A stretch of DNA of 64,000 bases. Origin: Impatiens glandulifera (Eukaryota > Streptophyta > Magnoliopsida > Ericales > Balsaminaceae). The stretch is from the NCBI RefSeq assembly GCF_907164915.1, contig NC_061863.1:10975882-11039881 (forward strand), in the 5' to 3' direction. The position numbers were made by a program, and so were the translations under genes. A model generated the notes under the pieces. That model did not search any database and had not been told where the DNA came from. It was given only the letters and a program-made list of their open reading frames with translations. Of this stretch, positions 23,820 through 40,230 are shown in pieces (the stretch's first letter is position 1; each line of letters begins with the position of its first letter).

Positions 23820-25379
23820 TGTTGAGCTTTTAAAATTTTAAATAAAATCATTCATATTTGATAATCATATAAACTTGGTAAATGTTTGTTTTTATAAATG
23901 AGGAGCTTTGAGAAATTTGAACTAATTTGTGAAGGTAAAATTTGACAAATAAATGATTTTTTTTGTTAGGAGGAGTTATTTCTTATTAATTCAAATAAAG
24001 AGTTATATATGGAATATTAATTTATAAATATACAAAATAATATCTATCAAAATCAAGGAAATGAGAATTTTGATATTAAATATTATGATAAATTAAAAAA
24101 AATTAATGGAAAAGATCCAATAGTTTTGAAATTTCTTGAGATTGACTCCAAATATAAATTCGTTTAAGTTTCATAACGATAAGAGAAAAAGTAAAGCAAA
24201 CAAAACAAATCAATCATGCGGTGTCAGAAGAATCTTTATCAAATATTCTGAACGGCAATGAAATTTGATCTTACTCGTGGCAAGCTGAAAAAATTATGTC
24301 AAGTTGTTAACAACTGACCATCTATATATATATAAAATCAAAATAATGAGAAACTCCTACAAAGATCGTTTTAATAACTCTTTATTGAACAAAAGAGAAA
24401 CAATTCTAAATATGGTAAGTTCATCTCTTTTGCTGCTAAGAAAGAGATGTACACAAACTCAAAAAAGAATCGTCAAGACAATTAGCGGGTATGAAATATG
24501 AATAGTTAATAACCATCAAAAGATGAGATTATTATTCGAATAAAAAAATTTAGAACGAAAAATTCAATTTGAATAAACAATATGTTGAAATAAAAAAATA
24601 CAACCACAACTCAAATCATTTTTTTTTTTCATTTTTGCTTTTAGAGTATAATTAATACTGATATATGATATATGTAGTTTTAAATGGAAAGTTTTCTTAA
24701 ATGATGATAGTCAGATGGTAGAAAGAAATGAAGATATTGACCTCTTATCTGAAAGGCAGTTAGCTTGTCTGAATTTCATGGTCATTGAAGAATATAGTTG
24801 ATAATTGACCACCAAACACATCAACATAATTGCTTTTTTTTTTTTTTTTATTTTCAATTTTCAGAACCAACTATTTATTATACCCTACATAAATATAAAT
24901 GACAGTACTATGACATTTATAATTTGTCTGGAAATTTTTTATCTGACTTGTACTGTTTAAAACAAATTTTCTTCAATTTGAACGGTTAATTAACCAGTTC
25001 AAATTTGTGTCACTCACCTTAACTCTGATTTAAACTCTAATAAATATATAATATTTCTAAAATATTTATTTATTCTTCACATTTTTATGTCTTATAATAC
25101 TATAAAATTTTTAATATATTAATACATACAAGATTAGTATATAACCTATGCATGATGTAAATGACAAAAAAATCATGCATGATCCTAGATATTTTTGTCC
25201 CATTCATGATATAAATGATTTAAAAGATGTGGAGTATAAAATAATGCATCAATTTCATTGCAATATGTAACACAAATAGTACATTTTTATGGCAAAGTCT
25301 TTTCCTCAAGTTTCAAACCGACCCAAATAAATTATAAGATAGAAAAATGGGAAAAGGGCTGTCAAGTGTCAATGGCAGC
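23820..25379. other. Intergenic, nothing recognised
   Basis: AT-rich spacer between the COX6B promoter and the 3' end of the DAHP synthase gene, including that gene's 3' UTR and polyadenylation region. No coding resemblance is found. Confidence 0.5.
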
Positions 25380-29447
<4,068 letters not shown>

Positions 29448-29702
29448 TGATGAAAACAGATGAAGAAGAAGAGAGATGGTACTTGAAGAAGAGAGGGAGA
29501 AGGGAAATGGTGTTTTATAATGGAGGAATTAGGTGAGATGGTGGAGGAGAGGGTTGTTGGCGCCGCCGTGGGTGGTGGTGGTGGTAGGTGGCCTCATGAT
29601 GTTGCATTTAGATACAAATTAAATAATTCTTCTTTTATAAGGGTAGTTTATTTGATATAGAATTCTTTTTTTTTCAAATAATATGATTAACTATGTGGTG
29701 TT

Positions 29703-29705
<3 letters not shown>

Positions 29706-29744
<39 letters not shown>
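29706..29744. repeat. Poly-T tract upstream of DHS
   Basis: An uninterrupted run of about 39 T. It lies about 260 bp upstream of the DHS start codon. On the gene strand it is a poly-A stretch. Confidence 0.9.
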
Positions 29745-29746
<2 letters not shown>

Positions 29747-31950
29747 TATAAAGGAGAGTTAACATGATATCCCACAACCATGATACCCGCTTAAACTCAA
29801 AACGTTTTCAGATGAAATCGATGTCACGTAAAGTTTTGATTGGAATGTTGTTGAAAAGTTTGAATTATGTGGTTAAAATGACAAAATTAAAATTTTTTTT
29901 TTGGACTATCTGGTTGAAGATAAATCGTTGAATTTTTAATGATCGTATTTATCTTATGTATATTATTTATAAAAGTGTTATTATGATATTTTTTGAGATT
30001 TGTTATGAAAAGTCGGTAGATTGATCGAGAATTAATTCTTCTTCTTATGATTTATTTTATTGGAATTGGTCTTTTTGGTAATGTGTTTGTAAATTTTTAT
30101 TATTTTTTTAAAATTTATTATTTGTCATGTTTAATTTTTTTTTTTTATATCATTTTTAATATACATTATTGACCGTATTGAATAAATAAATAGAGATTTA
30201 TTTGATATTCATATATAACTTTAAAGGCTAATTTTGATATTTTTACATAAATTAAGGTCACACAGAAATTTATGTTTTACAACATAAAGTCAATCCAATC
30301 AATGAATAATTAGGACCCAATTATTAAAATTCAATAGAATAGTAAACTTCCCAATTTTAAAATATATCCATTTATTCTTTTAGATTCTGATATATGACCT
30401 AATAGTACAACTCACACTTTCTTTAATAAATTTATTATTATTAATTTAAAAAACTAACACCATTCATTTTTGTTAAGTTTTTGAATTAGGTGATGTATCC
30501 GATTATCTTACTTATTAGGTAGTTAGGTACTGAATTCGATTGGTATTTATTATTTAGTATTTTATTTAATTCCGAACAGTTTGGTAACACAAATACTTGA
30601 ATTTTATTATTTATTTAATTAAATAATAAATGTTGTGAGTTTTTAATGGTTGTTTTAAATTTCTAAGTTAAAAAAAAATCACAATATTTACAAGTGTATT
30701 AAATATAATTATAACTATTATGTCTAAAATTTAAATTATAATAATATTTAAAACAATTTCAGCCTAATATTAGAAAAGAACTTAGAAATTATTCAAATTT
30801 TATGTATAATATATTATTAGAGATCTATTTTTAGTTAGGTCATTGGTTTTGATATAATATATATATTTTAAAACATTTTTACTGAATTTTAGTTATCAAT
30901 ATTTCTTACTTAAATCTGACCTTCAAATAGATATTAATAAGCTCCTTTACCAACCTTTCTCCTTTTTTTGAATCATTGACCATTGAAAAGAGGAAGGAAT
31001 CAATTAAAGTCCAAACTTCAATTACAACATTATCTAATAAACATTTTTGTCACTAGTTAAAACTAGTTTTTTAGTTCAATTTATTTGACTTACTTCTATT
31101 TAAATTTAAATAATTACAAAAGTTTATACACTTGCTTAGTGCTCTTATAATAGAGTAGTAACCTCACAACTCTTTTTTTTTTTTTGTAAAGTCGAGATCT
31201 TCTTAACCAAATGATTAATATATATTTTTTTTTTGTAAGTAATTGAATTACATTCAAATAAACATACCATTGTACTTAAATTTGTGTTTTTTTACATAAA
31301 TTTGAATCTTGATTTATTTTTGGTGTTTACAAATGAAATGAAGAAAAACCTAGAATAAAGATTAATCAATAATGAAAAATTGTCTAACTCTTTTATCTTT
31401 ATATTTTCTCAATAAACTAGTCACTATCAATAATCTAGATAGTCAAATACTCCTCACGAAATGATTGTTTTTCTCGAGTATTCGATCTGAGTGTTTCATT
31501 TAACTTTTGTTTAAATCTTTTGTGTCTTTCTTTAAAAACTTTTTTGTGTGTAATTTATTAAATAAATTTGAAGAGTGTTATTATGCTATCTTGTTGATAC
31601 AAAATTTACAGAAATGTAGAAGTTGTCTATTTGAGTAGTTACTACCAAATTTTAAAAAAGTAATAAGAGATTCAAAATTGTGTTTTTATTAAATTTTATA
31701 GAGTTTGTAATGAGTAATTTTGAAGAAAGTGAAGTATGTTGGTTGTTTTGAAATTATTAAAAAAAGTATATAGAATGGTGCAAATAAAGAAAAAACTTTT
31801 AATCTTCAAATATAATTTAATCAGGTATATAATTATAACTGAATGGTTTAAATTTATAAATAAAATTAACATTATTAAATACAATATGTAACACAAAAAA
31901 TGATTTTTTTTATAAAAGAATTTTCGAACTCGATTGTCGTATCTCATAAC
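29745..31950. other. Intergenic, AT-rich, nothing recognised
   Basis: No gene or bounded element is recognisable. Several short poly-T tracts occur. The 83-codon frame at 31696-31947 is hydrophobic low-complexity translation of AT-rich DNA. Confidence 0.5.
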
Positions 31951-31954
31951 TTAC

Positions 31955-32817
31955 CTTTCCCTCGAGTCTAGTGGAAGATGAACGCCCAAACCTGAAACCA
32001 TGTTGTCAACGGAGGCAGTGTGTCGTCTTGGACAGAGGTCGTGTGCAAGAACCTAAGGCCTCTAATGAAAAAAAATCTAAATTAAGGCTGTGTTGGTTGA
32101 GATACGAAAATCATCAGTTGTGTTCATCTAGATACTTGTCCAATTTGCTAAAAAGCAAGAACAAAGTATTTTGAGGTCTATCAAATACATCTCGATCGTA
32201 AAAACGAGGCAATAAATAAATAAGAATACTCACCGATGTTGAGATATTGAAATCACTATTTGTTGTTCATTTAGATCCTTGTCTAATGTGCGAATATAAG
32301 AACACAAATGTATCGACTCTATCAAATATATCCCGCTTATAGGAGAAATGCCCAAAAGCCTTACAGTTCGAAACATGTTGACTTCCAGATCCGAGAAGTG
32401 AGACTAAACCTCATGGTGGATGGTTGAAAAATTAAGTATAATCTGAACCTCAAAATAACATTCGAGCAAATAAATCCATCAAGAATGCTTAGGGCAAAAT
32501 GTCTGTGCGAGAGACCAAACTCAGAACTGACGACGATTATCTCGAAGAATATTAGTTGCGTATGATCTCCTCTTGAAACATTCTAAAGAATGATGGACTG
32601 AACCGATTTCTAAAGATGTTTCAATCTAACGCCGCTAAAATGTCGAAGAAGAGTGGGAAAGACGTTAAAACCAAAAAGGTTAAAATGGTCTAACCCCTGA
32701 CTTATATGCAAATGACGAAAATAACCAGAAGACCCTACCTTTCCAATAGGGGAATTTGATTAACGTAATAAAATGAACATGTTTCGACAAATTATGTGAT
32801 CAATAGTTTCCAGAGCG
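31955..32817. other. Unidentified higher-GC segment with internal duplication
   Basis: Composition changes here to a more balanced, gene-like mix, but no protein family is recognisable in any frame. Two related stretches (about 32090-32200 and 32240-32345) share a TTCAT(C/T)TAGAT(A/C)CTTGTC core and a TCTATCAAATA(C/T)ATC(T/C)CG end. The last 40 bp before 32818 match the end of the ~190-bp repeat that resumes after the copia element. It could be the remains of an older element. I cannot give a function. Confidence 0.4.
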
Positions 32818-32822
32818 AGTTC

Positions 32823-33111
32823 TATGAGTTTAAGCATTGATTGTCAACAAATTGAAAGTTGTTTTCCTTTATTGTATTTTATGAAATTAGGGCTTATTTA
32901 ATTTTTAATGTGTTTGAGCCTCTATGTATAAGTAATTTAGAGTTTCTAGACTATTTTACTCATTTATAAGGGTTGTTTGTAAATGTTGATATATAACACT
33001 TAAGACTTTCAAGACTTTTCTTATTTAACAAATATTATTGTCCTTCTCAGTTTTTCTAGAGTTTCATTTATTCATAATTGTTCTTAAAAGATCCGATAAT
33101 CAGAACAAACA
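32823..33111 (+). repeat. 5' LTR of copia element
   Basis: It begins TATGAG (the second base differs from the TGTGAG of the 3' copy) and ends GAACAAACA. It pairs base for base in length with the 3' LTR, with numerous substitutions, which indicates an old insertion. Confidence 0.9.
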
Positions 33112-33138
33112 TTTGGTATCAGAGCCTATCTAAAGAAT

Positions 33139-34490
33139 ATGTCGTCAAAATCAACCAAAGATGCAGCGACAATGAATATCAAAAGAGAAGGGAACATGAC
33201 ACTCTCATATCCATTACTCATGAAGAGTAACTACTTGGGTGGGAGTTGAAGATACGGGTAACCTTACAAGCACAAGGAGTGTGGGAAGCCGTGATGCTTG
33301 ATGAGGTCGACAAACGGAAGGACCTCCATCTATCAAGCGCTCCCTGAGGACGTCCTTTTCATGGTGGCCGAGAATGATGCTGCCAAACTAGCGTGGGAGA
33401 CGCTAAAGACAATGCATGTTGGAGTGGAGAGAGTTAAGGAGGCAAAAGTGCAAACCTTGAAGACACAATTCGAGGCGATTCACATGAAGAACAGAAAATT
33501 AGTGGATGATTTCGCCATGAAATTGACATCCATCGTGACTGGTATTCGCTCGTTGGGAGAGAAAGTGGAAGAGATCTCCTTCATCAAGAAGTTCCTTAGA
33601 GCCATACCACAAACATACATGTAAATTGTTACAGCGATTGAGAAATTTGGTGACCTCAAGAATATGACCGTCGAGGAGATCGTCGGTTGTCTCAAAGTAT
33701 ACAAAAAGAGACTTTGCGACTACGTAAACCAAGAAGAGGAACACATATTGCTCACACATGATGAATGAACGACACAAATGAAGAAAAATAGAGAAGTCAA
33801 TTTTTCTTATGGATCGTCGAGTCGTAGCAGCAACGGTGGAGATAACTGAGGTCGTGGTAAAGGGTAAGGTCGATGGCGAGGTTGTGCAGAAAGCTCACCT
33901 CAAAATGAAGACACCAAGACCCGCAAAGATAAGAGCATAATGAAGTGTTACACTTGTCAAAAATATGAGCACTATGCGTCTCACTGTCCTAACAAAAGGT
34001 CTGAGGATGAGACAAACTTCACTAGCTTCTATGACGAGGAGCCAACACTAATGTTTGCTGAGGTAGTGACGAATTCTTTGCCCAAAGACGATAAGGAAAA
34101 CCTCACTAGCTTGTATGATGAGGAGCCATAATTAATGTTTGTTGAGGGAGTAACAAATACTTTTCCCGAAGATGAGGAGACAAACCTTGAAGAGTTCGTA
34201 CAAGAACCGTTCAATAAGGAACCAGAGGTGGCGTTACTCAATGAAGAGAAAGTCTTGGAGAAACTCCTCGTAAGTGGCGATGAGTGTAATCACACTAACG
34301 TGTGGTACATTGATAATGGAGTAAGCAACCATAAGATGGGCCATCGAGAGAAGCTCAATGAGCTTGAAGAGAAAATCACTGAAAATGTGAAGTTCAAAGA
34401 CAGAAGCAATGTGCATAGGTTACCTGATCTAGGTTGTGGGAAAATCCCTATGAGCAGAGATGCCGTGTTTGAGGAGGAGAAGAAGTGAGA
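33139..34490 (+). pseudogene. copia gag and protease remnant
   Basis: The gag frame starts near 33139 (MSSKSTKDAA) and is soon broken. The best-preserved part, 33298-33624, carries the UBN2-type gag signature AWETLKTMHVGVERVKEAKV and QTLKTQFEAIHMK. A CCHC zinc knuckle CYTCQKYEHYASHC (C-x2-C-x4-H-x4-C) is at 33943-33984. An acidic stretch with a short internal duplication (34000-34170) follows. Then comes VWYIDNGVSNHKMG at about 34301-34342, which corresponds to the copia protease active-site segment but has DNG in place of the catalytic D-(S/T)-G. Stops occur at 33622, 34128 and 34486. Confidence 0.8.
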
Positions 34491-34789
34491 GTGGTGCAAC
34501 GATAACAACGAGCTCGTACAAAATTCCTTGGAATTCATAATCCTACAAGATGTTTATTTGTAGGCATCACTAGTAGAGATTGATCGTGATGAATTGTTGT
34601 TGCTCACCACCGACAAGCTAACAACATATCACGAGGCGGTAGCCGAAGAGTCGTGGTATGATTCCATGAAGAATAAGCTCGAGTCCATCAGGCAAAATCC
34701 TCAAGCACAAAGCGAGATTGGTAGAAAAAAGTTATGTGTAGAAGCAAATCGTTGATTTTGAGGAGACTCAGGCTAATTCTTGCCATCGC

Positions 34790-36062
34790 AGCTCACCGTG
34801 GATGAGAGATTCACCACTTGAATGTCAAATCAACATTTCTCAATGGTGACATGGAAGAAGAAGTCTACGTCACTCAACCTGAAGGCTTCATCATAAAAAT
34901 AAAGAGCACAAGGTGTACAAGTTATACAAGACTCTCTACGGACTACGTTAAACACCGAGTGCATGGAACACTTGCCTCAACAAGAGAATGATGAGTCTCG
35001 ACTTCGTGAAATGTTCTCAAGAGCAGGATGTGCACACGAGAAACCATGGAGAAGAAGTACTCATTGTTGGCGTATACGTCGACAACTTGATCATGAAAGG
35101 ATCAAGCATCAAGGATGTTGAGGAGTTAAAAAAAAATGATGAAGGAGTTCGAGATGAGTGATCTCGGGCTACTCTCGTACTATCTTGGTATCTAAGTGGA
35201 CCAGAAGAAAGATAGCATCGAGGCGAAGCAGGAAGCTTATGCGAAGAAGGTGTTGAAATAGTTTGCAATGGAGGATTGCAACTCAAGCAAGTATCTGATA
35301 GAAACAAAGTTGCAGCACAGAAAGAATGTGAAAGGAAGCTTAGTGGATCCGAATCAGTATAGGTGTATCATCGGGTGTCTTAGGTACTTGACGCACACTT
35401 GACCCGATATTTATTATGCAATTGGCATATTGAGTCGATACATGGAGCACTCTTCTACTCTACACCAATAAGTAATAAAACACATTCTTTGTTACATTAA
35501 GGGAACAACGAGCTATGAGATTTAGTTAAGAAGAGGACGAGAAATTAAAGAACTCGTTGGTTTTATTGACAATGACCTTGCCGATGACACAAACGATAGA
35601 AAAAGCACTGGAGGGATGGTTTTTTTTATCTTAACGGAAATTTGATCACCTGAAAATCTCAAAAGTAATGAATGACTGCTTTATCTTCATGTGAGGCGGA
35701 GTTTATGGCAGCTATTGTAGCGTCGTGTTAAGGACATTAGCTGTGAAACTTGTTGAGCGAGGTGCTCAGATGCGAGCCGAGGCCGGTAACCCTTTATGTC
35801 AACTATAAGTTCACAATATCATTAATAAAGAATCCGATGTTTCATGGACACAACAAACACATCGACACTCGGTTCCACTTCATCCATGAATATGTCGAGA
35901 ACCAACAGATCATTGTAGAGTTTGTAAGCACTAAAGAGCAACGTGTAGACATTCTTACCAAAGCATTATCAAAAGTCAAATTCGCGGAGATGCGAGAGTT
36001 GCTCGGCGTGAAGAATCTCGAACCAAATCAAGCTTACAGGGGAGATTGTGAGTTTAAGCATT
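34790..36062 (+). pseudogene. copia reverse transcriptase and RNase H remnant
   Basis: Fragments in shifting frames match copia pol. DVKSTFLNGDMEEEVYV-like sequence occurs near 34820-34870, and YKLYKTLYGLR near 34918-34950. VGVYVDNLIMKGSS is near 35067-35108, where the catalytic YVDD is changed to YVDN. The final open part, 35750-36062, is the copia RNase H end (LYVNYKFTISLIKNPMFHG, HIDTRFHFI, DILTKALSKVKFAEMRELLG). It runs to within a few bases of the 3' LTR. Integrase is missing, which shows an internal deletion between about 34490 and 34790. Confidence 0.8.
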
Positions 36063-36335
36063 GATTATCAGCAAATTAAAAGTTATTGGCCTTTATTTTC
36101 TTTTATGAAATTATGGCTTATTTAATTATTAATGAGTTTAGGCCTGTATGTATAGGTAATTTAGGGTTTCTTGGCTAATTTATTCCTTTATAAGAGTTGT
36201 TTGTAAATGTTGATATACAACACTTAAGACTCCCAAGACTTTTTCTCTTTAACAAATATTATTGTCGTTCCCCGTTTTTTCAAAGTTTCATTTATTCATA
36301 ATTTTTCTTAAAAGATCCGATAATTAGAACCAACA
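36047..36335 (+). repeat. 3' LTR of copia element
   Basis: It begins TGTGAGTTTAAGC and ends AGAACCAACA. Just upstream is the purine tract, and just downstream is the AGTTC target duplication. Confidence 0.9.
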
Positions 36336-37445
36336 AGTTCAACATACACATAACTACATAAAATCAATCTAAGTCTTGATGGAAAGTAACTTAGAAAAAA
36401 ACATTATCTTAAATTTTGATCGAGCGTGATTGGTTTAAGAGGCATTTTCCACCTCCTTCGGCTCCAAGTACGCTTGTCTCAAATAATGCTTTCCCGACAA
36501 GCTATGTGATGTCTCTAGAGTGAGTCCAAAATATATCTAACTAAATTAAATTAATCTAAGTCTTGATGGGAAGTGACTTAGAAAAAAAAATATCTTAATT
36601 TTTGATAGAGCGCGATCGGATTAAGAGGCATCTTCCACAACGACTCTAAATATGTTTGTCTCAAATAATGTTTTCTTAACAAGTCATGCGATCAACCGAC
36701 TCCAGAGTGATCTCAACCTACATACACATAACAACTTAAATTCAATCTAAGTCTTGATGGGAAGTGGCTTAGAAAAAACATTATATTAATTTCTATCGAG
36801 CGTGATCGGTTTAAGAGGCATCTTCCACAACCTTTGACTCTAAGTGTGCTTGTCTCATATAATGTTTTCCCGACAAGTTATGTAATCAACCGTCTCCATA
36901 GTGAGATCACTATTCACATAATTCCATAAAATCAATCTAAGTCTTAATGGGAAGTGACTTAGATAAAAAATATATATCTTAAATTTCGATCGAGCGTGAT
37001 CAATTTAAGAGACATATTCCACAGTCTTCGACTCCAAATATGTTTGTCTCAAATAATATTTTCCAACAAGTTATGTGATAAATAGTCTCCACAGTGAGCT
37101 CAACATACACATATATAACTACATAAAAATCAATTTAAGTCTGGATGGGAAACAACTTAAAAATCAAGGAAAAAAAAATATTATCTTGAAATTCTATCGA
37201 GTGTGATCGGTTTAAGAGACATCTCTTAGAAACTAAAGTTTAGTCCACAATTAAAAGTCATTTTGCTGTCAAAGATCTTGATCGAAGTAGATTCGAAACT
37301 CTATTTATTCGTCTCTTAATTGTAAACATAACTATTTGAGGACAACAAGAACTATGAATTTGGGAAAACTTGACAATCATTCTAATTACTTGATTAGTAA
37401 ATATTGGATTTCAATTTATGTTAGATCTCAAATATTTAGGTTGAA
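36336..37445. repeat. ~190-bp tandem array, five units plus tail
   Basis: Units share AATCTAAGTCTTGATGGGAA, GAGCGTGATCGGTTTAAGAG, GGCATCTTCCACA, TTGTCTCAAATAATGTTTTC and CCGACAAG. The AATCTAAGTC anchor lies near 36366, 36553, 36744, 36934 and 37130, a period of 187-196 bp. The array starts at the copia target site, and about 40 bp of unit lie left of the copia element, so the retrotransposon landed in it. A single last unit plus the same 200-bp tail (to 37445) recurs at 59566-59905. Confidence 0.88.
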
Positions 37446-37591
37446 ATATAGGCGATCTATGCTTATTAATATGACTTGATCTCTCAATTGGTTCTTTGCT
37501 TTTTAAATTTTCTTGCGCACTCTTGTTGCCTTGTTTCAAAAGCGAGAATTTGTTGCACTGTTTGCTTAAATTGTGAGAAAAGTATTATAAT

Positions 37592-39154
37592 TTGGAATTT
37601 GTTCATCGAATGCCATCTCCTTCCTTGCTTGCTGTACATGTTGTTAGATGGGAGCGTTCTGTTTATGAAAACATTCAGAAATTTATCCAGTTTCAACTCA
37701 CTGTCAATACTGCTGCACTTGTTATTAATGTTGTTGCATCAGTTTCTTCTAGTGATGTCCCTCTGAATGCAGTGCTGGTAAATATAATTAATAATCTATG
37801 CATGCACCTGACATGAGAAAAAAGAGAAAGAAACAAATAGTAGGTAAATTAATGGGTTCTTTTTATTTTGTTTTGTTTTGTTTGGAAAAAAATTATGATT
37901 GAATGAATTCAGCTTCTTTGGGTTAATCTCATAATGAATACACTTGTAGCTTTGGCATTGGCCACTAAACCACCTACTGATCACCTGATGCATCGACCTC
38001 CGGTTGGTCGGAGGTGAGTTTGAAAACTTAATTGATTCAACCATTTTTGTTCATATTAATAATATTGTTGAATGGTTGATTGCATGAGTATTGTTATTGT
38101 TTTTGTACCTTGATCAGGGAACCGTTGATAACAAATATAATGTGGAGGAACTTGCTAATTCAGGTATATATTATTATTGGGAAGCAGGTGTAATTCCCAG
38201 GTGTAAGTTGTTGTTTGATAACTTACAATTTCTAGCTAGTTAGCTAGGACAATAAATGAATAAAAATATTTTAGTTGGGTAATTTTGTTGGAACACACAT
38301 ACAACTGCAGGCAGCTTATCAAGTAAGCGTCCTGCTCATTCTGAACTCCCAAGGGGGAAATATCCTCAACTTGAAGCATGATAATCCCGGCCATGCCAAA
38401 AAAATGAAGAACACGCTCATATTCAATGATTTTGTTATTTGTCAGGTATGTATGATATTAATATATATATATCCTAGGTAGAAAGAAAGAAAGAAAATAA
38501 AGAGAAAAGGGTTATTTTTTGCAGATATTCAATGAGGTGAATGTAAGGAAGCCCGATGAGATGAATGTGTTTAAGGGAGTGACTAAGAACTGTCTCTTCA
38601 TGTTGATAGTTGGACTAACTATTGTGTTCCAGGTTTGATCTCTAGGTTTGACTCTTTTTTATTTTAATTTGCATGCATGAATGATGATATAATAATAATA
38701 ATGTGTTCTTTATGTTGATGATAGGTGATCATAATATTCTTCCTTGGGAAGTTCTACTCAATTGTTAGGCTTAGCTGGAAACTGTGGCTTGTATCTGTTG
38801 CAATTGGATTTGTGAGGTGAGTAGTATTAAATTAATTAATTTGTTGTTAGTAGGTGGTGGGTCAATGCATGCAACACAATAGTTTAGAAAATGATCCCAG
38901 TTCCGGAGACACCATTCAGTGATCACTTGTCAAGATTATTCAAGAGTATATGTTCTAAGAAAAAGAAGAATACAAATGTAGTACCACCACCACCAGGTAA
39001 AATTAACTTGAAAGTTTTTTTTACTAATAATCATCGTCTACTTAAATGTTTTATAATTGTTTTTGCTAATTTCAAAAGATCATTAAGAAGATATCCAGAC
39101 AGAAATGGAGGAAACAAATTTGCAGCAAGAGGATATATATCTAGATTCCAATAA
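37592..39154 (+). pseudogene. Truncated autoinhibited Ca2+-ATPase (ACA8/10-type) fragment
   Basis: Exon-like blocks 37630-37777, 37913-38013, 38118-38163, 38311-38445, 38525-38632, 38725-38816 and 38894-38993 encode the C-terminal transmembrane third of a P2B calcium pump: [74 protein letters not shown] and IPVPETPFSDHLSRLF. Introns with GT-AG edges are retained, so this is copied genomic DNA and not a retrocopy. The phosphorylation, nucleotide-binding and N-terminal calmodulin regions are absent. In TM6 the calcium-binding Asp of NLIMDTL is Asn (codon 37937-37939), ALATE is ALATK, and the last exons do not join in frame. It is non-functional as a pump. It lies 0.6 kb inside a CACTA terminus and may be captured cargo. 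Confidence 0.88.
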
Positions 39155-39599
39155 TTGAAGATCAATTCATTTCCTTTTTAGCGGTTTAATTGTGAAGAAT
39201 GAATGATTCAGATGTTATATGCTCGTCTTCATCCTTGAGCTGTCAATTGCATGAAGAAGCAATCAGGTTTTGTTTTCAAATTTTGTGTCGATTTAATTCA
39301 CATCAATATACCATCTTTCTTATCTTATAAATAATCTCTTTCATATATTTGCAGATGTGGTCTAAGAAGAAGTTGATGTCCAATAAGAAGATTGAGTAGA
39401 TAAATACCATATTCTCTATTGAATAAAACTATTTTTTTGTTTGAAATATTTTGATGTGAGAATTTATGCTAATTTTGTTATTATTAAAAATGTTATTTAA
39501 TTATTTTTGAATGTCCTTTTCAATGAATATTTAATTTCAAACCCTAAAAATTTGGATAAAATTGTTAAAATAAATCAAAAATAAAATAAAAATTGTTTT

Positions 39600-39785
39600 A
39601 AAAAATTATGGACTTTTGGCGACGCTTAAATTGATGTTACCGACGCTAAAATAAGCGTCGCTAAAACATTCACCCACCCTACTTATGGCGACGCAAGAAT
39701 AGGTGTCGGTGATATTTTTGGCGACGCTTTTATGGGTTGGCAGAAGTCTTTTTAAGCGTTGCCGTAGGTCTGTTTTGTTGTAGTG
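39600..39785 (-). mobile_element. Terminal segment of a CACTA (En/Spm) element
   Basis: Read on the minus strand from 39785, it starts CACTACAACAAAAC. Sub-terminal GGCGACGC/AGCGTCGC motifs follow in both orientations. It aligns closely over about 180 bp with the left end of the complete element at 54929. I could not find the opposite terminus to the left, so the element is truncated or its other end lies in a rearranged part. Confidence 0.88.
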
Positions 39786-40230
39786 TGTATACAAATTCTT
39801 AAATCCATGAATCAAGTCATAGTTAAAAATCTTGAAGAGATCTATAGAACCCTATCTCAAAACATGAACAATTCTCACGATCACAACGATGGAGCCCACG
39901 ATGATGCTCGATCCCAATTTTCAGATAATCGTGGTAATTTTGTCCCTTATTTTAATACTCCACCGGCCATTTTGACTATGGTAGTTTTGATCCTAACATT
40001 CCACCAAGACATTTTGTCGACGACATTGATAACATCCTATATATCCTCGTCCACCGAAACCTGCTAATCAATATCCTCCTGAACCCCAACAAGGAGGAGC
40101 AAACTTTAACAACAACATGGTTCACTTACCATGGTTAATGCAGTAGCGTTTGAGAATCAGTATGACCCAACCGCGGTTGGACCTAGTAATGGAGGGAGTA
40201 ACTATGGTGGTCCTTCTAGATGTGGCTGAA
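39786..40230 (+). pseudogene. Type I MADS-box 3' fragment
   Basis: It is cut on its left by the CACTA end. Translation matches the C-terminal half of the MADS protein at 47384-48004: SMNQVIVKNLEEIYRTLSQN, MNNSHDHNDGAHDDARSQFS, NRGNFVPYFNTPP, then after frame changes QQGGANFNNNMVHLPWLMQ, FENQYDPTAVGPSNGG and SRCG plus stop. The MADS DNA-binding domain is absent. A related copy at 62371 reads through the same point without the CACTA end, which confirms the insertion site. Confidence 0.85.

Larger units (their letters stand above)
32823..36335 (+). mobile_element. Ty1/copia LTR retrotransposon, internally deleted
   Basis: Two LTRs of 289 bp (32823-33111 and 36047-36335) flank a 2.9-kb interior. 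A 5-bp target duplication AGTTC lies at 32818-32822 and 36336-36340. A primer-binding site TGGTATCAGAGC (initiator tRNA-Met type) starts at 33114, and a purine tract (AGGGGAGAT) ends at 36046. Order inside is gag, zinc knuckle, protease remnant, reverse transcriptase, RNase H, which is the copia arrangement. At 3.5 kb it lacks most of the integrase region, and many stops are present. It is inserted inside a unit of the ~190-bp tandem array. Confidence 0.93.

Noticed and set aside
33499..33777. Minus-strand 92-codon frame
   Set aside because: It is antisense to the copia gag remnant.
34029..34241. Ser-rich minus-strand frame
   Set aside because: It is antisense to the acidic duplicated segment after the copia zinc knuckle.
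36336..37240. Tandem array considered as CRISPR-like
   Set aside because: The genome is a plant's, units are about 190 bp and diverged, and there are no short unique spacers.
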